A stretch of 55,437 nt of DNA from Basidiobolus meristosporus CBS 931.73 (taxonomy: Eukaryota; Basidiobolomycota; Basidiobolomycetes; Basidiobolales; Basidiobolaceae): contig MCFE01000588.1 in NCBI GenBank assembly GCA_002104905.1, positions 1 through 55,437 on the forward strand, given 5' to 3'. A program made the position numbers and the translations under genes. The notes below the pieces were generated by a model. The model was given only the letters and a program-made list of their open reading frames with translations, was not told the origin of the DNA and did not search any database. Of this stretch, positions 42,630 to 54,347 are shown piece after piece (the stretch's first letter is position 1; each line of letters begins with the position of its first letter).

Positions 42630-44791
42630 TTGTATGCTGTGTTGTTAACTCTCTGCAATGTAGCACAACAGAACCAGAATTCCAAGCCATTGATCAAGGA
42701 TTTGCCACTTACTTCTGCTCATGCCTGTCCTCCAAAAGTGGGCCTCCGGGAGCTCGGTTTAGCGGGTAGCTCAAAGCTGCCAGGATACAACCATTCCTTG
42801 ATACTACCTTTACACAAACAAATCAATGCTCGTTTACAAGCAGGGAGGCTACAGAAAAGGAAAGACCTTTGCCATCGTGGGATGGCCTGTAATCCGGTAC
42901 GTAAGACTGAGGCGGCGACAAGTACCTCATCCTCCGACGAATACGAGGAGAAGAGGGTGCCTCGTCAAAAAGCTAGAGCACTTAGGCGAGTTCAAAAAGG
43001 AGTAGCAGGAGAGGATTCCGAGACAACAAATACTAGGGTGCAAAATCGGCCCTGCCTCTCCTACAAGTTACTGAGGCCTTATGAGTGCTGCCGAAGTTGC
43101 CGACATAATGCAGCGGGCTTGTGTCGGTTTCAGGGCTTTCGCGTATTAAGGAATTACCAGATAAAAAATGTATTCTTGCCCGTTGCAAAGGATGCCGAGA
43201 AGCTAAGTATACACAGCTCTCGTGTGGCAGGATTGAACTCGGATGAGGTGATGTACATCAAGCGGAATATTGGCATGGTAGTTGGATCAATTCTCCAAGC
43301 TGAGGTGACATTTCTTCAATTCGATGACTGTTTACATAGGCCAGCCGGAGATGGTATTCGCATAGTTTGTGATGTTTGCCACATCGACATATTCTGTGGT
43401 TATTGGTTCTGCCAAAGTTGCGGCAAGGAGACTTGCCAAGCATGTCATGTCGAGAGGGAGGAGGAGGAGGAAGACCTATGCGAAGGGATCGCTCCTTCGG
43501 AGAGTTATAGCCACAAGTGGCTCCGTGTTTGCCAACTGGATCCAACAACTATTTTTAATGATATAGAGAGATTATCGGCCTTTCATGGATCCAAAATGAC
43601 TGACCCGCACACCCCGATGCAGTCGACTGCCCGCGTTGGCCAGCCTCATTCTTGTAGTTACGCGAGGCCGGGGACCTTCGTTTCAGCACTTGGCGAGGGA
43701 TGGGTTAGAGGGGAAGTAGCAGTAGTGAGCCTAGATATCACAGCGATTCATAGAAATTGGAGTTCGGCCCATTTCATCCCTTTCTATCTTCAAGCTAGTT
43801 TGTTCAAGAATGTAACTTATGGAAATGAGACATTCATTACCCACACAAGCAGGTTAAACATTGAAAAAAGCGCCTTTCGCGATCCGATATCAATTGCCTT
43901 CACCGTATGTCTTGCCTAGTTTTGCTGAATCAGACCCTGTCCCAAGGTACTTACTGGTTTTCTATACAGTGTTGGCCATTTGTAGAGAATTTCTCGGCTA
44001 AGTTCCCCGAACACTGGATAGACATCAAGCATTTGCTGATTACGAATAGCTTGTCGGAGTATATCCTCCCTACGGGGAAGCTCAACCTCTTCAGCTATTT
44101 CCCGAAAACAATGATCCAACCTGAGCTCGCCCCCAAGTTGGAGATCTTTCATGACGAATCAGCACAGCTATCTATGAATGATAGGATGGCGCCGTTACAA
44201 TTCGCAGCTACCGACACCTTCAACATAATTCTCTCGGCACAGCATGGTGCCACGAGCACTAATGCTGCCGCCCTAGCAAACATCGCATGCGGTGCATTGA
44301 CTGCTGAGAATCAAGAGTCTGCAGCTGTCTGGCATGTTTTCACGTACGACAAGATTCCACTCTTGAGGGAATATCTTCGCAAACAGATTCATATCGTAAG
44401 ATCCAAAGATCCTATTCATGAAAGGCTGCTCTACCTTGGTAACTCACAGCTGGAGCAATTCTCTCAGCAGTATGGTAACCACATCCAAACCATTCATCAG
44501 AAAGTGGGAATGGCAGTCATTATCCCTGCGGGCTCTATCTACCAAGTACTCACTTTCCGAGATTGTGTTAAGTTTCAGATTAGGTTTTTTTCTCCCGAGC
44601 ATATGTCCAAGGGGATGGAGGTTTCTCGTGAGGCCTGTCGTAATCAGAGCCAGGTTGACTTGCTTCGGTATGAGCAAGTGTTGTATTACGCTTGGCTTGC
44701 GCTAAACGACCCAAGCTCCGAACACAGTCGTTCTCTCCGCCCCAAGAGGGCCAATAAGTGCAACCTGCGGTGTGCCCAATCACAAGGCTGA
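42630..44791 (+). CDS. JmjC-domain protein with zinc fingers, iron ligands lost (likely pseudoenzyme)
   Basis: Two exons, 42630-43904 and 43970-44791, with a 65-bp intron (GTATGT...ACAG). 698 aa from this ATG. The N-terminal third is basic and Ser-rich. Two cysteine clusters follow: CCRSCRHNAAGLCRF (about 153-167) and CDVCHIDIFCGYWFCQSCGKETCQACH (about 246-273). This is the layout of fungal KDM3-like JmjC proteins. The JmjC fold is readable from residue 360 (CWPFVENFSAKFPEHW, LNLFSYFP, DTFNIIL, AVWHVF, DPIHERLLYLGN, IPAGSIYQV, FFSPEH). The Fe(II) triad H-X-D...H is replaced: LQFAATD has Gln502 and Ala504 in place of His and Asp, and IPAGSIYQV has Tyr616 in place of the last His. Demethylase activity is therefore unlikely. 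A chromatin-scaffold role is an inference. The true start may lie upstream. Confidence 0.85.
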
Positions 44792-45722
44792 TGGAGTGCA
44801 TATTGCTGCCGTTCGTTCTCTTGATTTTTTTATAAACTGCCTGCACACAAACAAACGACAACCGAAAGTGAGCTTTAAAAATGAACCGAATCGAACTGAA
44901 CTGAACATATAGTAAGCCACTTGTAACTGGCCCCGCGTCAACAAGATTGAAATAAACTAGGAATTTTGAGATTGAATCTCATCATGCGAGGTCATCTCAA
45001 GAGCAAACATGGCCTCAAAGGTGAGCCCAATGTGGCTGCAACTCGTGCTTCATATTGTATGGCAATGAGTAGCACTTGATGTAGCAAACACTGGAAGATA
45101 AAATCGAATCCAAACCGTAGATTCTCGCGTCATGACTAGCGATCGCAGATACACAAGCTCATATCAGCATCGCACGTGCCGGATTTACGATTTCTTAATC
45201 TACTGAAGCTCATCTAATTTTCGGAGGATTTTCGGATCATTCCCGTTATAGCCGACACCCTTTGTCATTCAAGATTGATAGCCCAAAGAGAAATAGCATC
45301 GGGCTTGTGTTCTTTGAGGACACTGCTCATTCATAGCCTCGCATCTTGATGAGCGTCCTTAAAGCCTATCAAAAAGTAGCAAAGGTGGGAATTCTCTAAA
45401 GGGATTCTATCTCCAATCCTGCAATGGTACCAAAGAATTCCCATGCGAGCCTTCCGTGCACACGGAAAATCCTCAACTCCGTGATCATGACAATTTATAT
45501 TGAACATTGCTCCTATATGTAATAAGCTTGTGCCACTCTAAATCTGCGTACACCCGGGATTTCCCTAGATTCTTCCGAATTTTCATTTCTTGAAAACTGA
45601 TCACCGAAACGATAATAAAAGCGAGCAGGCGTTGTGACTTTTGGTTCCTAACATCTTTCTGACCCGTACTTCTCTCTTTACCTGAAATCCCTTCATCCTT
45701 TCTCTCCCAACTTTTTCCGGAA
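44792..45722. other. Intergenic, nothing coding recognised
   Basis: About 930 bases between two genes on the same strand. The last 120 bases before 45723 are pyrimidine-rich (CTTTCTGACC, CTTCTCTCTTTACC), common in fungal core promoters. Confidence 0.5.
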
Positions 45723-46355
45723 ATGCCCAAGGGACTACCAGCTATCAATATTTTAAACCGTTCCAGAGTTAGCACTCCGGTGCTAACCCTCCTTCGACGA
45801 TACCAAGTGCCAGTAACTCAGGCAGCAGAGTTAACTGACGATCAGATTTTGTACAAGGAACGTGAAGATTTAGAAGTTGTGAAGAAGCTGAGGGAAGATC
45901 CTAATCATTCTATCATGGCTGCCTACAAATTTTTACCAAAGAATGTTGAGCCAACACACTTGACAGGCTATACCTTGAACAGGCCCGGGGAATTGGCTTT
46001 ACCGCAGCTTGTCTTTAGACACAACAAGGAGCCGAAGTTGACCACTGTAGTGCATTTGGGTAAGAAGTTAGCTGGTCACCCAGGCATTGCCCATGGTGGC
46101 TTCCTGTGCACCCTTCTTGACGAAGCACTGTTTCGAGCCGTAATGAACCAATGGCCTAACCGCGGTATCTTTACGGGTCAGCTCAACGTCAAGTACCTGA
46201 AACCAGTGTTTACCGACCAGTTTGTGTTGGTGAGATCCGAAGTTGAGCGTGTCGAGGGAAGAAAGGGATTTTGCAAAGGAACCGTGGAGGATATTGATGG
46301 AAATGTTTTGACCGAGGCAAACGGAATCTTCATTGCTACCAAGGAAAAGAATTAA
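45723..46355 (+). CDS. Hotdog-fold acyl-CoA thioesterase (PaaI/THEM4-like), probably mitochondrial
   Basis: 210 aa, one exon. Residues 1-30 are basic and Ser/Leu-rich with no acidic residue (MPKGLPAINILNRSRVSTP), fitting a mitochondrial targeting peptide. The 4HBT domain spans about 105-205: HPGIAHGGFLCTLLDEAL (119-136) holds the HGG motif and the catalytic acidic pair region, followed by GQLNVKYLKPVFTDQ and GRKGFCKGTVEDIDGNVLTEANGIFIA. The family hydrolyses acyl-CoA to free acid and CoA. The usual fungal homologues are about 200-240 aa, so the length is normal. The acyl chain cannot be predicted. Confidence 0.9.
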   Translation: MPKGLPAINILNRSRVSTPVLTLLRRYQVPVTQAAELTDDQILYKEREDLEVVKKLREDPNHSIMAAYKFLPKNVEPTHLTGYTLNRPGELALPQLVFRHNKEPKLTTVVHLGKKLAGHPGIAHGGFLCTLLDEALFRAVMNQWPNRGIFTGQLNVKYLKPVFTDQFVLVRSEVERVEGRKGFCKGTVEDIDGNVLTEANGIFIATKEKN

Positions 46356-47033
46356 ACCCCACCTGTTAATATTCATAGAGCACCTAAGTCCCCCATGTAT
46401 TTTGTACTTTTCGATTAACCGCAACATGTATTATCTAACGCCACGACCTAAGCATTCCTGAGTTGTGATAAGCAGCTCAGTTCTACTCTCAGATTTATCC
46501 AATGTAATTGCTGAATAAATATGGCAATAGCAAGAACCCACAGTGCGACCATCTTTTTTTCATTTTTGTGGAATGGGCGTCCTGGGGATTTGTAATTGGC
46601 CGATCTTTGTCAGCGCACCTCGTCCACTCTATTGTATCGGCAATGATATACTCCCATTGTAGGCGCCCGTAGGTAGTAAAAGTAGAAATGATGCGAGCTA
46701 GAGCCAGATTGCTATTCGGGGGGGGGGGGAGTTGTGTCCCGGCTCGGGTGACCTTGATTTCATTCACTTAGTAGTCAATGGTTGGTCACAGATATAACAA
46801 GGCAAAGTAGCCCAAGAAGCGCTGTGTGCTCCAGATCGGAATGGCAAACCACCGACTTCCTCTAGCTGTTCAGATAGGGGATTCAAAATCACCGAGTTAA
46901 TGTGATAAACTGAGCTTGACGTGCCTGTACTTCTTGGCCAGCTGGTGATACCCTTTATGTAGCTTTTGCGCTCAGTACCAATTTGAAGGTGATCGATGAG
47001 ATCAAATCCGGCATCCAGTCGTGCCAAACAGGA
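46356..47033 (-). pseudogene. Intergenic with possible extension of the unknown gene at 47034
   Basis: 46764-47027 is open in the same - strand frame as the gene at 47034-47577, beyond its TGA (GFDLIDHLQIG, VYHINSVILNPLSEQL, CYICDQ). Either the stop at 47034 is a recent nonsense mutation or an intron removes it. Nothing is recognised at 46356-46763 except a 12-G run at 46718-46729. Confidence 0.35.
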
Positions 47034-47577
47034 TCAAACCTTAATACACATTGGCAAGTAAGGTAATACCAGCAAGTCGCAGAATATACCTTTCCACATC
47101 AATTTGATATTGCCGTATGACGTTTGTAGGGGATTTTCCATATCTCCCAAAAGAACAATTCCTTCCCGGTGTTCAGTGATGGGGGTGTTGACTCTGGTTA
47201 TGGTTGCAGATTGAATCTTGCCAGCTTTAAGTGAGATTATCTGGACAGTGTTGGAATCGCATCTCATGGCATCGTTTGGTTTCATTAGGGAGCTGATCCC
47301 AGGCTTGTGTGAAGTTAGGTGATGGCCTGGGTCGTTTCGCCCTTGCGTGGTTAACAGTATTCCAACAAACACCATATTGTTTGGGGTGGACTCAGCTGTG
47401 TGGACACAACGCACTGTCTGCTCTATGGAAGGAATGTAACCGTGTTAGTTCATCCGGATATCAAGGTGAGCACCATTCCTCCTCTTTACCAACAATGCCA
47501 TATTTGGCTCTGAATATACCCGGACATGCCGTAACTAGCCGTATCACTGGGTTTTGCCATTGACCACTTTCCACCAT
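47034..47577 (-). CDS. Spliced unknown protein, possibly truncated
   Basis: Two exons on the - strand, 47490-47577 and 47034-47422. The 67-bp intron (47423-47489) has a GTAAAG donor, a CTAAC branch point (AACTAACAC) and a CATAG acceptor, strong evidence of a real gene. 158 aa: MVESGQWQNPVIRLV, PGIFRAKYGIVEQTV, then PGISSLMKPNDAMRCD and GIVLLGDMENPLQTSYGN. No known family recognised, and no signal peptide or membrane helix apart from a weakly hydrophobic end (FCDLLVLPYLP). It may continue past its stop (see 46356-47033). Confidence 0.5.
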
Positions 47578-49117
47578 TGGAGGTCGGATTGTTAATTGCC
47601 ATCACGAATGGGCCCACTCTCATTCATTGAGCAAGTTTGAGTGTGAATGATATATAATCAACGAGGCAGATAGGTGTGTACGGATGTTACATTAAAATCA
47701 TGGAAATATGAATCATTGATGGTCATGGGTGGGGCATGAAGATGTATCATGCATGCTGAATCTCTTTGTCAGATGATGCTCGTGATAATCAAGAAAAGGT
47801 AAAAACCCAATTCCAAAGGTACGGGCTCAGTGGTGGCTCACCTCATGACCCCTATAGCGACTGGCCAAGCCTGGAAAAGGATTGCCTAATACCAGGCCCT
47901 TTGGCTCAACTTCAACTTCGTGCGGCGATCCTTGTGCGGGCCGGCTGTCTGCATGCAGAGTTACCAAGAAAGAACAAATTGATCCGAAGGCACCCTTCAC
48001 GCACCATTGCTGGCAAGGGTGTCAGCCCAAGTTGCTAGGTTGTTTTCCCATCAATGTTCGAGTTTGAGGGAGCGTGAGTTTGCTTACAGGAGGTAGCCCC
48101 TACTCTGGTGAATCATGCAAACGTGACTTCTCGATAGCTTCATTGATTCGCTGGGTAATGAGCACAGTGTCAAGGATCCTCCTGTGATTCGCTGATAGAT
48201 ATTAATCTAAGGCAGCTGATCCTTATAAGATATCACTCAATATCGAGCTGCGCCACTGCCCATCGCTTGTGATGAGAGTTTGCAGAAATCATGCAAATCA
48301 GACTAGCTCGGTTAGACTAAATGGTTTTGCAGTGAACAAGGTGTTGCATGACGTAATCGGCCGATACTGCTCACAAGACCATGTTTCACAATGAGTAGAT
48401 TCCATCGGTACGCAACCAGAGGCGTGCCGCCCAGGAGGGAACATGAGCCATTGCCTTGTCACCGCGGTACATTCGCAACATGAAGGCAGAAGCGAGTCAA
48501 CACGATGTTGGCCATGACTATGCTCTTGACAACGATGTGCCCAATGGCCATTGTAAGGAATGATTTGGTCAGATCTAAGCACTCAAAAGTTTTAAACACC
48601 AAATGGCACGGGTTCTGATTATTTGTCAGGCACCAGACTTGTTCCAGAGATCATAAACCCTTATCTCCTTAGATGTGAGCATTTTTGGATTTTATCAAGC
48701 TTATTTTCCTTCCCAGAAGTCCCTTTCTTCCCTTTTCAGCTTCTCTTTAACCCAATATATTCATTTCCCCCTTGCCTCTGCGAAAACTAAATTGTTTTTG
48801 GTTCCTTTGTTGAAACGGAAGTATTGATCCTGTCGGTTTTTATTGGAAATAAGCTCTTCTAGAATACATTCCTATTACCAAAGAGGACCGAGTTGATATT
48901 CCAGCGTAGGCATTGTGTAGACAGATTATTTATTACTCAGCTCATCGTTTGCGGTATCTGTATTGGTGATTTCTGATTCTTCTCAGACCGATACGGAGTG
49001 TAATACACAAAGATTCAATCTTATATACACTTCTCTTCTAGCATAGTAGAATACTCAAAAACCTACATACCACAGGGGTTCCGCTTCTAAATACCTGTTT
49101 TCGGGATACAATTGGAA
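47578..49117. other. Intergenic, upstream of the Opi1-family gene
   Basis: About 1.5 kb. A pyrimidine-rich stretch at 48700-48790 (CCTTTCTTCCCTTTTC and similar) is likely promoter or leader. The frame 48298-48582 on the - strand has no family resemblance. No CATGTGAAAT-type inositol element was seen. Confidence 0.5.
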
Positions 49118-51227
49118 ATGATGGGCGTGCCAGAAACCGGTCAAAGTAGCAACACTCACGAATTCTCAAAATCAAAACGAAATGGCATATACGGAAATAA
49201 GACCGAAGTGGCATCCGAACGATCAGACTTCATGAATAACCGATACAACTATCTCATGGAGGCCTCGACTCTTAACGACGACTATGAAAATTCTCACGGG
49301 GTTTCTTCCAACACAACCAGTGTGAATGCTAGACACAACGGCTTCCACCCTGACGTGGCGCAAAGCTCTCTCCAAGAGAACGGGTTGAACGGCCACTTCC
49401 TTCCGAAAAGTAGGCACGGTAGTACACCCAAGGAAAAAGCGAAACCGTCACCCATGTCGATTATGGAGCTTTGCAACAGTGAGGACGCGGACGCTGCTGC
49501 TTCGGAGGAAAAAGATATCGCGGTCCAAATAGCAGCACAGGCTCTTGATGACCTGAGAACAATGGGAACGAACTATTCTGACTCTAGTAACACCCACAGT
49601 AAGTAGTGCCCACAATGTACTCCCACGTATCTTTCTAATTACGAACATATCGATGTGAACGCAGGCATCGCCAGCCCGACCACGTCCGAGGGGGACTACG
49701 CTTCAATGACCGAAATTTCCTCGGCCAATGAGCATTTCATCTCTCGCGTGAGTAATATCCCCCTGGTGAACACAGCTCTCAGGTTTTATGAACAAACCAA
49801 GGCAAATTCACGGGTGGTTAAGGTTGGTCTAATAAAATACGTGCAACACAACGTTATCATGCATTTATTTACGCAACCTTTTCACTAGTATGGTGTCGAG
49901 ACCGTTGAGAGTAGCGTCAAAAGCATCTGCCAGCCGGTGATAAACAAAATTGAGCCTCATCTTGGCCATTTGGAAGAATTTGCCTGCAGACAGCTTGACA
50001 CGGTACACATTCATGTATCATAGCGGACAAAGTCCATATCACAACAACAGGCTCTAATGCTGCTATTACAGCTGGAAAAGCGATACCCGTCCTTGATGGG
50101 GCAAGGGCTTCACAGCCCCAAGAGAAAGGACGACCAAGACATTTCTCCTAATGGTCCGTCATACTCTCGTCAGGAAGTCGAGTCCAGTTCAGAGATGCGG
50201 CGACGAGTGCGACGTAGAGAAGCTGAGCAAGAAGAGAACAGCGAGGATGAGGACTCATCACGCAAACGTACGCGTCTTCACTGCTTCAAAACCACTTGGA
50301 TCAGCTAACCTTATATTACACATCTTTAGACCGTAGCCCAGGCGATAACGAGCCTGTCGAAGTAAACCACTCTGCTTTACAACCAGTCGCTACCGCTGTG
50401 CAACCCAGAAGTAGATGGGAGCAATACCTTGTGGAGGCTTCGACTGCTGCTGGTGCCGGTGCTGCTGTATTCAGCGAAGAGAGCATGAAAGCACTGAAAT
50501 ATTGTCTTCAATGGCTGCAGGTATATTTCGTCGGTATCGGCATGACGCAAGATCTACTCATTTAGCGGCTTGTCCCACAGTTTGCTTCCCACAATATCGA
50601 CACCCAGATTGGGCTTTTGAGAGAATTTCTACTCCGCTTATCGCAGCCAGATTCGAACTCCTCTGCTATTGCCGTAGCGTCACCTACCCTAGCATCTATC
50701 AAACGGGAGGTGATTGAAACCCTTAGGAAAGTGGTAGATGTTGTTGGCAGATATGCAGGCGCCTGTTTGCCTGGAGAGGCAAGAAACCGTGTGCGCAACT
50801 TTATTCTAAATCTCCCTGGTCGTTGGGTAGGTTTTCTGCCAGAGTATACTGACATGCTGCTTATTTCTCATACCGCGTGTTGATTTAGGCCACAATTAAT
50901 ATGTATAGTGCCAGCCCGTCCCCTGCTTCCTCACCACTACTCGCACCCACATCCCCCAATGCCACACCATCACAGAATATGTCAGAGTCCGCTCACCGCA
51001 TTCTGACCCTAGCTACTGAGTCGCTGCTAATGCTCCAGAGCGTGGCGGGGATCTTCAAGGATAGTGTCGAACGTGCAGAATCCTGGGTGGATAGGTTGCG
51101 TAGCATGGGCATGGCATCATCAAGTTCCAATGGAGAGGATTATAGACTCTTGCCCCCAAACGAGCCAAACGCCGATCCGATGGTGGTTGAGGAGGATGGT
51201 CACGGAGACCAAATGGATGTTGAGTAA
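49118..51227 (+). CDS. OPI1: Opi1-family transcriptional regulator of phospholipid synthesis
   Basis: Seven exons: 49118-49598, 49665-49822, 49889-50002, 50072-50267, 50330-50520, 50581-50826 and 50889-51227. All introns are 60-70 bp with GT and AG ends. 574 aa. Residues 1-160 are polar with MSIMELCNSED (about 112). The conserved block begins NIPLVNTALRFYEQTKANSR (about 187) and YGVETVESSVKSICQPV (214). HLEEFACRQLD follows (about 238), then a basic/acidic segment (RRRVRRREAEQEE), ESMKALKYCLQWLQ with the splice into DTQIGLLREFL, VKREVIETL-like helices, and HRILTLATESLLMLQSV. In yeast, Opi1 represses INO1 and related genes and senses phosphatidic acid at the ER. Filamentous orthologues are less well studied. 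Confidence 0.9.
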
Positions 51228-52302
51228 CTTCCGTTGATATTTCAAACCAACAGTACATTTCCGTAGTCAAATTATTTTGAATTCTTTATTACCCCTCTGA
51301 GTTTTTCTGGTGTTCAATAATTAGTTTCGGGAATACTACCGGATCATTTTGGGTACTGGTTTCCATACGTTTGATTCATACAGTTGCCTCTAAAAATTTC
51401 AGCATCAAAATCAACCACCATGTTACTCGATGTAGTTTCGCATGCAATAAAGATGTGTATGAATGACAATGTTCAGCTAGGGTCCCTTGGAGACCAGTGT
51501 TTGCGATTGTTACTCAGCGGCCGGCCTTAAGGGCTCCAACTGTTGCCAGTCGCTGATAATATAGGAACAAAACACCATGGACGTGAAGCATCCTGCGCAT
51601 TAGTTGTCCTACAGATGGACAGTAGCTACATAGAATGGGTAGGAACTCCAAGGTGATCACTTGGTCACTTCAAGACCTCGACATGAAACAAAGGGGCTAG
51701 TCTGATGCATATCTCCCTCATTGCTCGATTCCTAGGTGTGCTGATTGTCCCCTAGAGGCACCCAATTAATATCGTTTGGCGTGCTAATGCACAGCATGGC
51801 ACCATGAGGTGAAATCTTCGGGTTAAGGGGGTAGATGACCGCCTTAGTGGTGAGGGCATATCTCAGTCTAGATCGTAAAGCCATGCCTTGTGGCTTCTAA
51901 CAAGCGGGTAGAGGAAAAGGAACATGCATGTAGATTAAGAGCAACTCGGCAGTATTGAAGGTACCGACGAAAGGAGATACGCGCAGATAAATTGCCAAAG
52001 AGGCGTTGGTAAGGGGGATGAGATGGGCTATGTGAAAGGATCGCGAATTCAGATACATAATGCTGCCGAATGTCAGCGAGGTTCCATATATGATTTTCCA
52101 AATAGCCATCGTGAGTACAGCGTACCAAGGAATGAATATGAATGAACTGTGAACCCCACATGCTTTATTTGGGCTAGAATACCATGAACTAGCTTAGGAC
52201 ATAATGGGTCAGTAATACGCGGTCTCGTCTGCCAGATAAGGTATTTGGGGAGAGGATCAGGGAGTACACAAAGAAGCTAGGGAAAGGCGCGGTCACTTCA
52301 AC
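51228..52302. other. Convergent intergenic region
   Basis: About 1.07 kb between the ends of the Opi1 and hydrolase genes. No credible ORF or repeat was recognised. Confidence 0.5.
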
Positions 52303-53286
52303 TCATTTCCTATCTTCTTTCAGCCATACAACGTTCAGTGTCGACTCGTGGGGCTGAGAGAAGACTGGATTATAAAGCTCAGGCCGTCTTGCATTTCGGT
52401 ATCTGTAACCACCAGCCAAGCGCAATTTATCCTTTACCAGAGTGCTGCAACAAATCTCACTCTCGAGTGAGTGGCATTCGGCCAGGATTTCTCCATACGG
52501 GTCGAGTATCATGGAATGACCGCATTTCAATTGATCATGATCCATGCCGATTGGATTGGTGAACACAACATAGACCCCATTATCGTAGGCTCTGGCAGGC
52601 AACCAACGCATCAGCCATCCCCTCCCTTTAGGCCCGTCAAACTCTTGACGTAGGGAGACAGGGTCCGACTCCTTGTTCGCCCACAGAGCCGGATCCACAA
52701 ATCCTCTACCTGGCATTGGAGATGGTGTGCATCCTGTCACATGTGGCATGAAAATGATTTCGGCGCCGAGAAGGGTAGTGGCTCTTACGTTCTCTATGAC
52801 ATTGTTATCATAGCATATCAGTATCCCACACTTCCACCCGAATAAGTCGAAAATTACATACTCGTTCCCGGGGGAAAGGTATTGACTAATGAATGGATGT
52901 AGTTTGCGGAATTTCGCAACCAGGTTTGAGTTTTGAACGCAAATGTATGTGTTGTAGATGTTGTCGTTCTCATCTTTCTCGAATAAGCCGGCCAAAATGG
53001 TGACTCCAGTTGAGGAGGAAATGTCCATTAATCGTTTGGTTATCGGTCCATCTGGAATGCATTCGGCTACGTCAAGGAGCTCCTCTCTCGACAGGTACTT
53101 GGCATATGTGTACCCTTGGACACAGCATTCATGGAAGCTGATCACTTGGCATCCTTTTGCCCGAGCCTCAATTGTAAGACGCTCAATGGTATTAAGGTTA
53201 TGCTCCACTTGTCCATTAATGGCTTCGAATTGGGTGGCTGCGATTTTTAGAGTGGTCATGCTTATTGGTTTCCGGTGATTTTCCAA
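52303..53286 (-). CDS. Nitrilase-superfamily carbon-nitrogen hydrolase
   Basis: 327 aa in one exon. A second ATG at residue 10 (MTTLKIAATQFEA) starts right at the family's first beta-strand and may be the real start. The Glu-Lys-Cys triad is visible: Glu53 in SFHECCVQGY, Lys128 in FRKLHPF and Cys158 in GILICYDNNVIENVR. The later strands PHVTGCTPSP, RAYDNGVYVVFTN and GHSMILDPYGEILAE complete the alpha-beta-beta-alpha fold. The family cleaves non-peptide C-N bonds in amides, N-carbamoyl compounds or nitriles; FHECC rather than FPE at the Glu is a little unusual. The branch resembles aliphatic amidase / N-carbamoyl hydrolases, and the substrate is not assigned. Probably cytosolic (no targeting signal). 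Confidence 0.9.
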   Translation of the reverse strand: MENHRKPISMTTLKIAATQFEAINGQVEHNLNTIERLTIEARAKGCQVISFHECCVQGYTYAKYLSREELLDVAECIPDGPITKRLMDISSSTGVTILAGLFEKDENDNIYNTYICVQNSNLVAKFRKLHPFISQYLSPGNEYVIFDLFGWKCGILICYDNNVIENVRATTLLGAEIIFMPHVTGCTPSPMPGRGFVDPALWANKESDPVSLRQEFDGPKGRGWLMRWLPARAYDNGVYVVFTNPIGMDHDQLKCGHSMILDPYGEILAECHSLESEICCSTLVKDKLRLAGGYRYRNARRPELYNPVFSQPHESTLNVVWLKEDRK

Positions 53287-54005
53287 AGCCTCGTACCTTT
53301 ATATACTCGTGGATCACTTGTAGATGTGGATAAACCCATTGGCGAATCTATTGGTGGCCGAGTTCCGCAATTTAGCAATGCTTTCTAAAAATAGCCAGCA
53401 GCATACCTTCTGATACCATTCCATTCCAGGTGTGGTCTGGATTCCATGTGGGCAGCCAAAGCGTGTCCAGCATTAAAGGATGGCGTGGATGACCGGTCGG
53501 AGTATTCCGAATCAGCTATTGCGAGTTTTTGCAACATTGGTGGCGTTTTCTCAGCCGAAATGATCAAGCTAATTCACCTAAATTTACTCACGTTCATCAA
53601 GTAGAATACTTGTTATTTGCATCTGAACGGTTGTACACGAGCTTTCATTGGCGTTTGTGAATCCTGAGAGGATACTCCAAATACCCGCATCTGTATTTAG
53701 ATTAAACACGATCTGTTTCTATGTTTATTGGTATACAACTCATAATCGAATTGCTGAACTTCAAACTTTAAGGTGAAGGCTAAAGTTGACTGCAATTATA
53801 CCGCCTGTTTACTGATGGCTCACCTAGATTTTCAAATATAAGGCCCCTTACCCAATGATGTGCCCACGTCTGGACCGATTTTGCATTAGGATGGCTTCTA
53901 TATCCATAGGCTCAAGAAATAGAGATAAAGACCAAATCAAAAATAGGAATAAGGAAGAGGCTAATTGACTGGTGGCAAAATTGTAGGGTTAAGGGAGAGA
54001 AAGTT
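53287..54005. other. Intergenic leading into copia-3
   Basis: About 720 bases. The 5' part is the promoter of the hydrolase gene. AT content rises towards the copia LTR. No feature recognised. Confidence 0.5.
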
Positions 54006-54336
54006 GTTGTAAGAGTCTTGGAGATATTGGAAGTGATTGAGAGAACAAGTAGATTATGTGGTTTTCACTTAATGATTTATTGAATGTAAAAGTGGTATTT
54101 ATACTTTTACCTGGTCTTGGCATTACAAACACGTAGAATAGGTTAAGGAAGGTCCCAAGAACATGTGTGCAAAGTTTGGGGCTGTTTGGACAACTTATCT
54201 AATTTTCATGCTCTGGGTAAATATTCCAAGTAAATCCTGACAAGGAATTTGGTCAGTATTCTCTAGGATTTGAAGGTGATGATCTAAGTGACTAAGTTAG
54301 GTGAATATTTAGGTGGAATTCCAAGTTTTTACAACA
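54006..54336 (-). repeat. Copia-3 3' LTR
   Basis: 331 bp, TGTTGTAAGAGTCTTGG to TTTTTACAACA on the + strand. About 17 bp are missing relative to the copia-1 LTR near 54205 (after TCTGGGTAA). Confidence 0.85.
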
Positions 54337-54347
54337 CTCCCACTCAG

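Noticed and set aside
46718-46729. Run of 12 G considered as a G-quadruplex
   Set aside because: A single homopolymer run is not a G4 pattern and may be a sequencing artefact.
48298-48582. 94-codon Cys/His-rich frame on the - strand
   Set aside because: Cysteines are not spaced as a known finger, with no splice or start context to support it.
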